Origin: Pseudomonadota bacterium
Lineage (GTDB): Bacteria; Pseudomonadota; Gammaproteobacteria; Burkholderiales; Sulfuriferulaceae
DNA length: 61,294 nucleotides
Reading direction: 5' to 3'
NCBI GenBank assembly: GCA_021795395.1
Contig: JAJYPN010000014.1
Span: 1-61,294, forward strand
The stretch's first letter is position 1, and every line of letters begins with the position of its first letter. Below, one piece after another: positions 45,427 to 54,362 of the stretch. Below the pieces are notes generated by a model. That model searched no databases. It worked only from the letters and a program-made list of their open reading frames with translations, and was not told the DNA's origin. The position numbers and the translations under genes are program-made.

Positions 45427-46296
45427 TCAGCTTGCTGTGTCGCGAGCGGTTTCGGACAATGCCCAGTCTTGCCAGATGGGAGTGCAAATTTCCGGTAATT
45501 GTGGCAACTGCCCAAGATCCTTGTAACTTTCGTCGGGCCCGTGAAAATCCGAACCGCGGGAGCATAATAAATCGAATTTTTTCGCCAGCCTGGCAAATTG
45601 CGCATACTGTTCGACGGTATGACTGCCGGTAACGACTTCTATGCCGGTTCCGCCGCATGACTTGAATTCCGTCAATAATTCCTGCATTTTCCCTTCGCCC
45701 ATCGTGTAGCGACCCGGATGAGCCAATACCGCCTGACCTCCGCTTGCGGTTATCCAACCGATTGCATCGGCCATGCCGGCCCATTGATGCGGAACATAAC
45801 CGGGCTTGCCTTTTACGAGATAGCGCTTAAATACGGTGCGCACATCCTTGACTATGCCCAGATCGATAAGATAACGCGCAAAATGCATGCGCCCGATCGA
45901 ATTCCGGTTTTCCACATATCGATATGCGCCCGCCAGGCTGTTGGGGATGCCGATACGCGTCAGCTGCTCGGCCATTTTGATTGCGCGCTCTTCGCGACCC
46001 GACCGTATCGCCGCCAGCCCGGCCACCAGTGCCGGTGATTGCGGATCGATGTTTAAACCGATAATATGTATGGTATGTACACCCCAGGTAACCGAGATTT
46101 CAACACCGTTTATCAATTTCATGCCTGTTCCGCGGGCAGCGGCATGCGCTGCCGGCAAACCCGACACATCGTCGTGATCGGTTAACGCCAGTACCGTAAC
46201 GCCCCGATCGGCCGCCCGTGCGACTAAATCCGCGGGTAGCAACACGCCATCGGAAACGTTAGAATGGCAATGCAGATCAAAATTTTGCTCTGACAT
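45427..46296 (-). CDS. PHP-domain phosphoesterase (YciV / RNase AM type)
   Basis: 289-aa metal-dependent hydrolase. FDLHCHSNVSDG (HxH metal pair), ALTDHDDVSGL, ANSIGRMHFARYLIDLG-like segment, VLAHPGRYT and the final ligands GSDFHGPDESY. Members remove 5' nucleotides from RNA or hydrolyse 3',5'-nucleotide bisphosphates. ATG 46296 starts MSEQNFDLHCHS; the frame is open upstream but lacks a ribosome site. 101 bases before yciO. Confidence 0.9.
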   Translation of the reverse strand: MSEQNFDLHCHSNVSDGVLLPADLVARAADRGVTVLALTDHDDVSGLPAAHAAARGTGMKLINGVEISVTWGVHTIHIIGLNIDPQSPALVAGLAAIRSGREERAIKMAEQLTRIGIPNSLAGAYRYVENRNSIGRMHFARYLIDLGIVKDVRTVFKRYLVKGKPGYVPHQWAGMADAIGWITASGGQAVLAHPGRYTMGEGKMQELLTEFKSCGGTGIEVVTGSHTVEQYAQFARLAKKFDLLCSRGSDFHGPDESYKDLGQLPQLPEICTPIWQDWALSETARDTAS

Positions 46297-46393
46297 AATT
46301 TGTTTACTTGTGGACCAGGAACAAATCATAGCAAAATATTGGTTTATTTACTTACTAATTTTTGCCGGTTCAATTTTCGGTCAGATATCAATT

Positions 46394-47113
46394 ATGGCGA
46401 TTCCTGAAGAAATTCATAAATGTTTCGAAGAAGCTAATCGTATCGTCGGCCTAGCCTTTATCGACTCGAATATGGAAGCCGGTTCGCAAGTCACCCCCGG
46501 TCAGCTGGGCGAAGCGATCAGCCAATTTTTACTGCTGTTCGACAAGCTTGATCGGGAACACGGTGAAAGCGGCCCTATCGAATTCGACGATGTCAATCAA
46601 TTGGGCGATCATGCTATCGGATTTCTGATGGACCTGGCTTTTTGGGCGGAACGCCTGCGTTTGCCGAAATCCAAAATGGACATCGAAAAAACCGCCCTGG
46701 GGATCGCGCACTGGATAATACGTCACGGCGGCGAACTGCGTACGCTGGAACCTATAGTCAACAGCCTTGCCGCCAGCGCCAATCTCACTCAGGAAACCAC
46801 CACGCTCATCGCGTTGGCGCAAGTCATCAGCGACACCATAGAGCATACAGCGCCGGAAATAAAAGCCGACCTCGAAAAAAGCGACCCGACGCGTCCCTGG
46901 CGCATATTAAATCTGAATTATGCTATCGTCGCCACACGCAGCCAGGATATCGATCTCATGAAAAAAGCCTACGACACCTTGAGCAGAAATTTACCGGAAG
47001 ATTGCCCTGCATTTTTTGAACAAGGCTTGCAACAAGTGCAAAAAGACAGTTTTTCGTCACCCGTGCGCGAAATGGTGCAGGAATATTTTAACCGCTGGGT
47101 TACCCGGCACTAA
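46394..47113 (+). CDS. Conserved unknown protein, all-helical
   Basis: 239 aa, no signal peptide or membrane segment after choosing ATG 46394 (an earlier in-frame start would add a hydrophobic stretch that has no ribosome site). Helical with Leu-rich heptads: [71 protein letters not shown]. No known motif. Stands before yciB in an order I associate with betaproteobacteria, so probably a conserved lineage gene of unknown function. Confidence 0.75.
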   Translation: MAIPEEIHKCFEEANRIVGLAFIDSNMEAGSQVTPGQLGEAISQFLLLFDKLDREHGESGPIEFDDVNQLGDHAIGFLMDLAFWAERLRLPKSKMDIEKTALGIAHWIIRHGGELRTLEPIVNSLAASANLTQETTTLIALAQVISDTIEHTAPEIKADLEKSDPTRPWRILNLNYAIVATRSQDIDLMKKAYDTLSRNLPEDCPAFFEQGLQQVQKDSFSSPVREMVQEYFNRWVTRH

Positions 47114-47130
47114 GGCAAGGGCAACGATTT

Positions 47131-47670
47131 ATGAAATTTTTATTCGATTTATTTCCGATTCTGCTGTTTTTTATCGCTTATAAATTTGGAGGAATTTATA
47201 TCGCCACTGCGGTATCCATCGTCGCCAGCATCGTACAAATCGGATACCTGCTTATAAGGCATAAAAAAGTCGATATGGCGATGTGGATCAGCTTGGGTAT
47301 CGTAATCGTCCTCGGCGGCGCCACGCTGGTTTCACATAACGACACCTTCATCAAATGGAAACCTACCGCCTTGTACTGGATGTTTGCTTTTGCCCTGCTG
47401 GCCAGCCCGCTTTTATTTAAAAAGAACATAATCCGTTCCATGCTTTCCGAACAAATCAACCTGCCGGAATCGGTGTGGCGCAAACTCAATCTCAGCTGGG
47501 CAATATTTTTTATTGTAATGGGACTTGTAAACCGTTATGTCGCCCTAACATACAGCACCGATGTATGGGTAAATTTCAAGCTATTCGGCAGTACGGCGAT
47601 GATGTTCATATTTATCATAGCGCAAGGAATAGTACTTAACAAATATCTGGATAACAAAAAGCATGACTAG
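47131..47670 (+). CDS. yciB: Inner-membrane protein YciB (septation protein A)
   Basis: 179 aa, five membrane segments. [55 protein letters not shown] and [28 protein letters not shown] are family hallmarks. Affects cell-envelope integrity and division; mechanism unclear. Overlaps yciI by 8 bases. Confidence 0.96.
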   Translation: MKFLFDLFPILLFFIAYKFGGIYIATAVSIVASIVQIGYLLIRHKKVDMAMWISLGIVIVLGGATLVSHNDTFIKWKPTALYWMFAFALLASPLLFKKNIIRSMLSEQINLPESVWRKLNLSWAIFFIVMGLVNRYVALTYSTDVWVNFKLFGSTAMMFIFIIAQGIVLNKYLDNKKHD

Positions 47671-47968
47671 CTGGTACGCCATTATAAGCGAAGACAAGAC
47701 CGACAGTCTTCCCAGACGCCTGAACGCCCGACCGGCGCATCTTGCCCGGATCAAGGCGCTACAGGACGAAGGCAGGCTTTTGCTGGCGGGGCCCTTTCCT
47801 GCCATAGACAGCGCAGACCCGGGTCCCGCAGGGTTTAGCGGCAGCCTGATCGTTGCCGGCTTCGATTCGCTGGCAGCGGCGCAAGACTGGGCCGATAACG
47901 ATCCTTACGTTCAAGCAGACGTGTATGCCAACATTGATGTCAAACCATTCAGGAAAGTGCTGCCGTGA
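47663..47968 (+). CDS. yciI: YciI family protein
   Basis: 101-aa ferredoxin-like-fold protein. [69 protein letters not shown], with the conserved His and Asp of the family. Cytoplasmic, function uncertain. Overlaps both neighbours. Confidence 0.93.
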   Translation: MTSWYAIISEDKTDSLPRRLNARPAHLARIKALQDEGRLLLAGPFPAIDSADPGPAGFSGSLIVAGFDSLAAAQDWADNDPYVQADVYANIDVKPFRKVLP

Positions 47969-48234
47969 TGGATACCGTGGAACTAATTCGCGAAAAATTG
48001 GCCTCATTGCAGCCGAATGTGCTTAAAATTACAGATGAAAGCGCTTTACATGCCGGCCATGCAGGTGCGCGCTCGGGGGGCGGTCATTATCGCTTGCATG
48101 TCGTTTCCGGGGCATTTTCACAAAAGAATACCCTGGCGCGTCACCGCTTGGTATATGCAACATTAGGTGATTTAATGCATAATAAAATTCATGCACTTAG
48201 CATAACTGCGCAGTGTCCTGAAGAAATTCTATAA
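47968..48234 (+). CDS. bolA: BolA family protein
   Basis: 88 aa. ESALHAGHAGARSGGGHYRLHVVSGAFSQKNTLARHRLVYATLGDLMHNKIHALSITAQCP is a full BolA domain with the invariant histidine in ARHRLVY and an extra His-rich loop (HAGHAG) typical of class I BolA. Partners with monothiol glutaredoxin in iron sensing. ATG 47968 overlaps the yciI stop; the GTG one codon earlier has slightly better spacing to AGGAAA and is an alternative. Confidence 0.93.
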   Translation: MDTVELIREKLASLQPNVLKITDESALHAGHAGARSGGGHYRLHVVSGAFSQKNTLARHRLVYATLGDLMHNKIHALSITAQCPEEIL

Positions 48235-48254
48235 CCCACTCAAAAGGAAGACAC

Positions 48255-49097
48255 ATGCATTTGAAAAAAATCGTAATTGCCACCGTTTGTGCGATGAGTT
48301 TAACCGCACTGACCGGCTGCAATGCGGCGGAAGACAACAAATCCACCGCCACTAAAACTCCAGCGCAAACGACCGCCGGTTCCGGAAAAGTAATGGCGGT
48401 AGTGAATGGCACGCCTATCCCGCAAGCCGAATTCGATATGGTCAAGCAAGACCGTGCGGCGCAAGGCCAGCCGGTTAACGATCAAACCGCTGCCGCATTG
48501 CGCGACAGTCTGATCAACGCTGAAATCCTGGCGCAACAGGCAGAGAAAAGCGGCCTGAACAACGACCCCAATTTCAAGTTACGCTTGCAACTGGCCAAAA
48601 CCCAGATGCTGGCGCAAACATATATTGCCAATTACATCAAGGCCCACCCTATCAGCGAATCGGCCATGAAAGCGGAATACGATCGGGTAAAGGCCATGAT
48701 GGGAACAAAAGAATATAAAGTCAGACATATACTGGTCGATAACGAAGCCGAAGCCAAGAATATTATCGCCCAACTGAATAAAAAAGCCAGTTTTGCCGAA
48801 CTCGCCAAAAAAGACTCCAAGGACTCTTCTGCGGCGAACGGCGGTGAACTGGGCTGGGTAGCTCCGGGAAATCTGGTCAAGGAATTCGCCGATGAAATGA
48901 CGCAACTCAAAAAGGGCGAATATACCAAAACTCCGATACACACCAAATTCGGCTGGCACATCATTCAGGTTGAAGACATACGCGATCTGAAATTCCCGCC
49001 ATACGATCAGGTCAAGGATCAGTTACGTACGGATATGGAACAGCAAATGGTAAAAAAATTGGTTACAGAGTTACGCGCAAATGCTAAAGTACAATAA
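48255..49097 (+). CDS. Peptidyl-prolyl cis-trans isomerase, parvulin type, lipoprotein
   Basis: 280 aa. Signal peptide with a lipobox (LTALTGC), so a lipid-anchored periplasmic chaperone. SurA-like N-terminal helix region (VVNGTPIPQAEFDMVKQDRAAQG) and a parvulin PpiC domain (about 152-250: VRHILVDNEAEAKNIIAQLN, SFAELAKKDSKDSSAANGGELGWVAPG, FGWHIIQVEDIRDLKFPPYDQVK). Assists folding of outer-membrane proteins. The AAGGAAG ribosome site fixes the start. Confidence 0.94.
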   Translation: MHLKKIVIATVCAMSLTALTGCNAAEDNKSTATKTPAQTTAGSGKVMAVVNGTPIPQAEFDMVKQDRAAQGQPVNDQTAAALRDSLINAEILAQQAEKSGLNNDPNFKLRLQLAKTQMLAQTYIANYIKAHPISESAMKAEYDRVKAMMGTKEYKVRHILVDNEAEAKNIIAQLNKKASFAELAKKDSKDSSAANGGELGWVAPGNLVKEFADEMTQLKKGEYTKTPIHTKFGWHIIQVEDIRDLKFPPYDQVKDQLRTDMEQQMVKKLVTELRANAKVQ

Positions 49098-49109
49098 ACA
49101 ATGATTAAC

Positions 49110-49144
49110 GCATGCTCCGAATGAATTTTTCTACCGGAGCATGC
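49110..49144. terminator. Stem-loop between the isomerase and hfq genes
   Basis: GCATGCTCCG pairs perfectly with CGGAGCATGC around a 15-base loop that contains the T run. It lies 12 bases after the isomerase stop and could end that operon or fold the hfq leader. Confidence 0.4.
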
Positions 49145-49175
49145 TTATCCCGTATTAAGTGGATGGCTCAAAAAA

Positions 49176-49406
49176 ATGAAAAACCTACAGGATCAATTCC
49201 TCAATGCCTTACGTAAAGAACACGTACTCGTGTCTGTTTTTTTGGTAAACGGCATCAAACTGGTAGGTAAGATAGAATCGTTTGATCAATACATGGTCAT
49301 GTTAAAAGGGCATGACAATGTCAGTCAGGCCATATTCAAGCATGCCATTTCAACCTTATCTCCTTCCCGGCAGATCACGATCGATACCCGATCCGATGAA
49401 GAATAA
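49176..49406 (+). CDS. hfq: Hfq-like RNA chaperone, divergent
   Basis: 76-aa Sm-like protein. [40 protein letters not shown] is a clear Sm1 motif, and [17 protein letters not shown] is Sm2 with the KHAIS core. Two differences stand out. The rim arginine patch (canonical RRER) reads RKEH, and the turn between Sm1 and Sm2 is two residues longer (LKGHDNVSQ instead of LKNTVSQ). The typical neighbours miaA and hflX are absent. It may be a second Hfq with different RNA or partner preference. Confidence 0.9.
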   Translation: MKNLQDQFLNALRKEHVLVSVFLVNGIKLVGKIESFDQYMVMLKGHDNVSQAIFKHAISTLSPSRQITIDTRSDEE

Positions 49407-49569
49407 ACGTATTTGAAAAAACGGGTCCCCTCGTGGGCATACGGTTTGCCGTTATACCGGCGTCATGCGGCTAAGCCGCCGTTAATATAGGCAGAAACAT
49501 GACATCGTTGTACAATCGGATTGACGAAAAGCTACCTTCTTTCTGGCTCGTTGCGTGCAATGTGATCCC

Positions 49570-49869
49570 ATGGAATTTTCTACGCAATACACGCTGAAGC
49601 GCGGTGTTTTATTTATTCTGGCTATCCTGCTTAGCCTGCAACTGGTCGCCCTGACCCAGCATCATCATGATCTGAATATCAAGGCGGATAATTGCGCTTC
49701 CTGCCATTTGGCCAATAATTTTACCGGCGACCCTCCTGCGTTGCCTCTGGAAGTATCGCTTGTTACCCTCTATCTGGCCTATTGTCTCGTTCAATGCACA
49801 CCATCGAGCGGATTTCTGCTCCAGTACCGCTTGCCTTGCCCTCGTTCGCAAGCTCCGCCCATCATTTGA
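49570..49869 (+). CDS. DUF2946-like small membrane protein
   Basis: 99 aa. One hydrophobic N-terminal segment (GVLFILAILLSLQLVAL), then QHHHD, a C-x-x-C pair (CASCHL), and a C-terminal motif CPRSQAPP. This His/Cys pattern with the closing C-x-R-x-x-P-P is typical of DUF2946 proteins found beside TonB-dependent receptors. It suggests metal binding in the periplasm. ATG 49570 is preferred to a GTG five codons earlier. Located 67 bases before the receptor gene. Confidence 0.65.
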   Translation: MEFSTQYTLKRGVLFILAILLSLQLVALTQHHHDLNIKADNCASCHLANNFTGDPPALPLEVSLVTLYLAYCLVQCTPSSGFLLQYRLPCPRSQAPPII

Positions 49870-49882
49870 ATTGATTATACTT

Positions 49883-49906
49883 CCCGCTCGCGATGGTTTG
49901 AGCGGG
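49883..49906 (+). promoter_or_regulatory. Short hairpin before the TonB receptor gene
   Basis: CCCGCTC and GAGCGGG form a 7-base stem with a 10-base loop, ending 30 bases before the receptor ATG. Could be a weak terminator for the DUF2946-like gene or a leader structure. Confidence 0.3.
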
Positions 49907-49936
49907 TAATATCCGGTTCAAAGGTGGAGCATATGC

Positions 49937-52288
49937 ATGAAAATCAGTCTGTCATCTGCAGCAACCGTCATCTCTTGCTTGATGACGGCAGCGTCGGCCT
50001 TGGCTGCCAACATACCTGCTGGCAACATAGAAGGTCAGATTAACGATGCATTAGGAAAACCTCTAGCCGCTGTTTCGATCAAAATACAAGCTGCTAACGG
50101 TAAAATCCTGGCGTCAGGACGGAGCGATGCTTCCGGTCATTTCAGTTTTACCCATATCCGGCCTGGCGTATATGCCATCATGGCGAGTGCACCCGATCAT
50201 CGACCAGGCACTGCAATCGTGACCTTGACTGCCACCTCAGGCAAATACAGTGTGATGACGCTCGCCAGTCTCAAGGCGCTGAAGTTGCACATTACCGCCA
50301 GCAAATCGGATCGGGCGCGCAACAAAATTGACACGGAAACCGGCGGTAGCAGCTATCATATCACCGCTCGCGATATCGCCCAATTGCCGCAAGGCGCCGA
50401 TACCCCGCTTAATCAGGTTCTGTTGCAGGCTCCCGGCGTAGCTCAGGATTCTTTCGGCCAGCTGCACGTTCGAGGCGATCACGGCAATCTGCAATACCGT
50501 ATCAATAATATCATCCTGCCCGAATCCATCACCGGTTTCGGTCAAACGCTGGACGCGCACTTCGCCGACAGCATCACCTTGCTGACCGGTGCGTTGCCCG
50601 CGCAATACGGCGATCATACTGCCGGTATAGTCGATATCCGCACCAAAACCGGAGCATTTGATAACGGCGGCCAGATCGGCGTGATGACCGGCAGCAACGA
50701 CACGCGCGAGCTTACCGGAGAACTACGCGGCCATCAAGGAAAACTCAGTTATTTCATCGACGCTTCCATCCTTAAAAACGATCTGGGCATAGAAAACCCC
50801 ACCCCTTCCGTCAACGCAATCCACGATGTCACTACTCAAAACAAGGGCTTCGGTTATTTTTCTTATGCCTTGAACGACACATCGCGTCTGAGTTTGATGC
50901 TGGGAACGTCGGATAATCGATTCCAGATCCCCAATTCGCCCGGCCAGACACAAAATTACGCATTAAACGGCGTCGCCAGCGAGCCTTCGCAATATCTGAA
51001 CGAACAGCAGCGTGAAATCACGCATTACGGCATCGTCGCGCTGCAAGGGACGCTGGGCGATAAATTCGATTACCAGATTTCGACATTCAGCCGTTATTCG
51101 GAAGTGATGTTTACGCCGGACGTTAACGGCGATCTCATTTATACCGGCGTCTCGTCGCAGGTACTGCGCACCAGCCGGGAAAACGGCGTGCAGATCGACA
51201 CCAGCTATCATCTCGATGCGCAACATACATTCCGCAGCGGTATCTACGTCAGCGCCGATCAATTGGTGAACAGTGCCGACATCCTTGCCTTCCCCGCCAA
51301 CGGTCAGGGCGTGCAGACCAGCACAACGCCTGTGGGCTATACCGACAACAACAGCAAGATCGCCATGCTGTACGGCATCTATGCCCAGGACGAATGGAAA
51401 CCCCTGGACAAGCTCACGGTCAATTACGGCCTGCGTTACGATCAGGTCGATGCGTATGTTACCGGGAATCAGCTCAGTCCACGTCTCGGGGCTGTCTATC
51501 AATTGACACCGGCCACGACCGTACATGCCGGATACGCGCACTACTTTACTCCGCCTCCCAACGAATTGATCAGCGGGCAAACCGTAAGCGATTCGATGGG
51601 GACGACGGCTGCGCCACCGGGCGGTTTGCTCAACGATCCGGTCAAACCGGAAAACAGCGACTATTACGATATAGGGATAAGCCAGCAAGTGAATCCCGGC
51701 CTCACCGTCGGCATAGACAGCTATTACGAGTACATCACCAACCTGCTCGATGAAGGCCAGTTCGGCTCAGCCTTGCTGTATACCCCGTTCAATTACGCAC
51801 TCGGCAAGATTTACGGCACGGAATTGACTGCCAATTACCGCAAGAATAATTTTTCCGCTTATTTCAATCTGGCCAGGTCCATGGCGCTGGGCAAAAACAT
51901 CACTTCGGCACAATACAATTTTGCTCCAGCCGAATTGAACTATATCGCCAACAACTGGGTTCACCTCGATCACGACCAGCGCTATACCGCATCGGCAGGT
52001 ACGGCCTATCTCTGGCAAGGCAGTACCTACAGCGCCGATGCACTCTATGGCAGCGGCCTGCGCAGTGGCTTCGCCAATACCTCGCATTTACCCGGCTATA
52101 CTCAGGTCAACGTAGCCGTCACTCATAGTTTTGATATCGCCGACCTGGGCAAAGTAGATGGCAGAATCAGCATTCTGAACGTATTCGACACAGTTTACGA
52201 AATTCGCGACGGCAGCGGCATAGGTGTCGGCGCACCGCAATTCGGACCGCGTCGCGCAATCTACTTCAGCGCCGATAAATTTTTCTGA
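49937..52288 (+). CDS. TonB-dependent outer-membrane receptor with N-terminal carboxypeptidase-regulatory-like domain
   Basis: 783 aa. Signal peptide (LMTAASALAA), then a carboxypeptidase-regulatory-like beta-sandwich (25-110: EGQINDALGKPLAAVSIKIQAANGKILASGRSDASGHFSFTHIRPGVYAIMA). The plug follows (TPLNQVLLQAPGVAQDSFGQLHVRGDHGNLQYRINNIILP), and then a 22-strand barrel ending SADKFF with the terminal Phe. Barrel phrases LNVFDTVYEIRDG and GAVYQLTPATTVHAGYAHYFTPP are typical. The ligand is unknown. GGTGGAG precedes the ATG. It begins a dedicated TonB locus. Confidence 0.94.
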   Translation: MKISLSSAATVISCLMTAASALAANIPAGNIEGQINDALGKPLAAVSIKIQAANGKILASGRSDASGHFSFTHIRPGVYAIMASAPDHRPGTAIVTLTATSGKYSVMTLASLKALKLHITASKSDRARNKIDTETGGSSYHITARDIAQLPQGADTPLNQVLLQAPGVAQDSFGQLHVRGDHGNLQYRINNIILPESITGFGQTLDAHFADSITLLTGALPAQYGDHTAGIVDIRTKTGAFDNGGQIGVMTGSNDTRELTGELRGHQGKLSYFIDASILKNDLGIENPTPSVNAIHDVTTQNKGFGYFSYALNDTSRLSLMLGTSDNRFQIPNSPGQTQNYALNGVASEPSQYLNEQQREITHYGIVALQGTLGDKFDYQISTFSRYSEVMFTPDVNGDLIYTGVSSQVLRTSRENGVQIDTSYHLDAQHTFRSGIYVSADQLVNSADILAFPANGQGVQTSTTPVGYTDNNSKIAMLYGIYAQDEWKPLDKLTVNYGLRYDQVDAYVTGNQLSPRLGAVYQLTPATTVHAGYAHYFTPPPNELISGQTVSDSMGTTAAPPGGLLNDPVKPENSDYYDIGISQQVNPGLTVGIDSYYEYITNLLDEGQFGSALLYTPFNYALGKIYGTELTANYRKNNFSAYFNLARSMALGKNITSAQYNFAPAELNYIANNWVHLDHDQRYTASAGTAYLWQGSTYSADALYGSGLRSGFANTSHLPGYTQVNVAVTHSFDIADLGKVDGRISILNVFDTVYEIRDGSGIGVGAPQFGPRRAIYFSADKFF

Positions 52289-52345
52289 TACATATGGCAT
52301 TGCCATGCAGCACCTTGCCAACAGCAGTTTACGACGGAGATAACT

Positions 52346-52993
52346 ATGCAAGATTTACGTGAAAATCTACTCGCGCTCAAATTGGGCGGAGTAATGATGA
52401 TTCCCCTGTCCTTACTCGCGATCGCCGCATTCGCCATCATGCTGGAAAAGGCGGTGTTGTACTGGCGCCATGCCCGTCTATCGAGCGAATTGCTGATCTT
52501 GATAGAAACTTACGGCTTTGCCTGGGGCGATGTAGAAAAAGAATCCGAAAAACTACATAAAAACAATTACTTCAGACGATTTTTCGAGGTAATAATCAGC
52601 AACCGCAAGCGGCCGTACTGGTGGACCGAATCGCGCGCAGCAGACGAAGCGCAAGTCATAGAAACCGCCCTGTCGCGCCGGCTGTGGGTGCTCGAAACCA
52701 TCGTAACCGCAGCGCCGCTGCTGGGATTGATGGGCACCATCGCCGGCATGATGCATGCCTTTCAACTGATCGGCAGCAATGGTCTCGTCAACCCGACCGG
52801 CGTCACCGGCGGCGTTGCCCAAGCGCTTATCGCTACCGCTGTCGGCTTGTTTATCGCTCTCGTCTCACTGTTCGGATTCAATTATTTTTCCCGGCTGCAA
52901 GCACAGGTGATGGATGAAATGGAGCGCCTGGGCACGCGCCTGATCGATCATATCCGTCTCGACCAGGAGGAGAGCAACGATGAAGCTGCGTAA
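52346..52993 (+). CDS. exbB: MotA/TolQ/ExbB proton channel protein
   Basis: 215-aa inner-membrane subunit of the TonB motor, three membrane segments. LKLGGVMMIPLSLLAIAAFAIMLEKAVLYWRHARL first, then LWVLETIVTAAPLLGLMGTIAGMMHAFQLIG and the conserved VTGGVAQALIATAVGLFIALVSLFGFNYF. Uses the proton gradient to energise TonB. GGAG precedes the ATG. Overlaps exbD by 14 bases. Confidence 0.95.
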   Translation: MQDLRENLLALKLGGVMMIPLSLLAIAAFAIMLEKAVLYWRHARLSSELLILIETYGFAWGDVEKESEKLHKNNYFRRFFEVIISNRKRPYWWTESRAADEAQVIETALSRRLWVLETIVTAAPLLGLMGTIAGMMHAFQLIGSNGLVNPTGVTGGVAQALIATAVGLFIALVSLFGFNYFSRLQAQVMDEMERLGTRLIDHIRLDQEESNDEAA

Positions 52994-53381
52994 AGCCAGA
53001 ATACAACGCAAGGGACGCATAGAGATCATTCCCATGATAGACGTAATGTTTTTTTTATTGGCTACTTTTATGCTGGCATCGTTGTCCATGCAGCATCTGG
53101 ATGCGCTGAAGGTCAATCTGCCGCAAGGCCAGGCGGAGCAATTAAGCGCAGAAAAACCGCTGACGCTGACGATCACCGCTGAAGGCAAGATACTCATCAA
53201 TCGTACTCCGGTTACGCTGATCAGTTTAACCGCCGCCCTCAAACCGCTGCTGACCACTGCGGACAAGAACGTTGTCGTCGCCGCCGACGACAAAGCGCCG
53301 CAAGGGATTGTCGTTCGCGCCATGTTGCAGGCGAGAGCGGCGGGTGCTGCACATTTTCTGATAGCGGTGGCGCATGATTGA
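52980..53381 (+). CDS. exbD: ExbD/TolR family energy transducer
   Basis: 133 aa with one membrane helix near the N-terminus. RIEIIPMIDVMFFLLATFMLASLSMQ contains the essential aspartate (D21 of the typical MIDVMFFLL pattern) that carries protons. The rest is the periplasmic domain (LTLTITAEGKILINRTPV, VVVAADDKAPQGIVVRAMLQARAAGAAHFLIAV). AGGAGG ribosome site inside exbB. Confidence 0.95.
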   Translation: MKLRKARIQRKGRIEIIPMIDVMFFLLATFMLASLSMQHLDALKVNLPQGQAEQLSAEKPLTLTITAEGKILINRTPVTLISLTAALKPLLTTADKNVVVAADDKAPQGIVVRAMLQARAAGAAHFLIAVAHD

Positions 53382-54102
53382 ACGCGCGTCCCTGCCGCCG
53401 TCACGTATCATCTGGTGGACATTGCTGCCGGCATTCCTGTTATGGATGATGACGTTGGGAGCTATCAGCATGTATTTGACAAATCGTACTCCTGCCATAA
53501 CGCCTCCGCCGCCTCCGATCGACGCCCGTATCGTCGAATTGCCGTCTGCCCGATCCGCCACCGGCTCGGCAGCAAAACCGCAAACTATCAAACACATGCC
53601 ACATCGCATTTCGAAAACCATTCCGGTCAGCTCATCCAAGCCGGTACAAAGCAAGCCGGCACCAGCTAACGACATCATGCCGCATGCAGCCGCCAAACCC
53701 GCTCTCGATACGGCACCGACACCAGCACCAGCCCACGTCGCGCCACCGGCAAAAAATACCGAACCTCCACCGCCGGCCGCACCGCCGCCATCGCCTGGCG
53801 ACACTTCCGATTCAACAAAAGCCGGTACCCAAGCCATGGGGGCGCACGCAATTTATCAACCTCAACCGATGCTTCCCGAAGATCTGCGCAACGAAACCAT
53901 GCATCTGGTTATCGTGGCGCGATTTCAAATTGCGGAAGACGGCAGCGTGACAGTCAAACTTATCAAATCGGCACCAGACCCGCGCGTTAATCAGCTGATT
54001 CTGAATACCCTGAAAACCTGGCGTTTTTTTCCGGCAACTCAGGCTGACAAACCGGTGGCATCGACCGAGGACATCAATATATCGATCGACGTAGGTGATT
54101 GA
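53374..54102 (+). CDS. tonB: TonB energy transducer
   Basis: 242 aa. One N-terminal membrane helix (IIWWTLLPAFLLWMMTLGAISMYL). Then a long Pro/Ala/Lys-rich spacer (about 40-150, including PPPPPI, KPAPAN and PAPAHVAPPAKNTEPPPPAAPPP), then a TonB C-terminal domain from about 165: NETMHLVIVARFQIAEDGSVTVKLIKSAPDPRVNQLILNTLKTWRFFPA. Transmits motor energy to the outer-membrane receptor. Overlaps exbD by 8 bases, completing a receptor-exbB-exbD-tonB operon. Confidence 0.95.
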   Translation: MIERASLPPSRIIWWTLLPAFLLWMMTLGAISMYLTNRTPAITPPPPPIDARIVELPSARSATGSAAKPQTIKHMPHRISKTIPVSSSKPVQSKPAPANDIMPHAAAKPALDTAPTPAPAHVAPPAKNTEPPPPAAPPPSPGDTSDSTKAGTQAMGAHAIYQPQPMLPEDLRNETMHLVIVARFQIAEDGSVTVKLIKSAPDPRVNQLILNTLKTWRFFPATQADKPVASTEDINISIDVGD

Positions 54103-54108
54103 CGGCCT

Positions 54109-54145
54109 AGAAATAGCGACAGCCACTGCCTTTCGTTCTATTTCT
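54109..54145 (+). terminator. Hairpin after tonB
   Basis: AGAAATAG pairs with CTATTTCT around a 21-base loop just after the tonB stop. No long T run; a possible end of the TonB operon. Confidence 0.35.
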
Positions 54146-54362
54146 GAAAAAACGATTTTTACAAGCCGTAATGACAGCTAAAAACAGTAAAACATTTAGT
54201 GTTTCACTGTCTTGACCGCATTAACGATCGTAATATAGCTTGGTAGAAAAGGCGCAAAGATCCCGAACGGTCCCCCTCAGCAGTCTGCTTTACCCAAAGG
54301 GCCGTAAACAGAACGTTTGCCGGCGTATCGGCCACTTCCTTCCCAACCGGAGCAGCTTCTTC

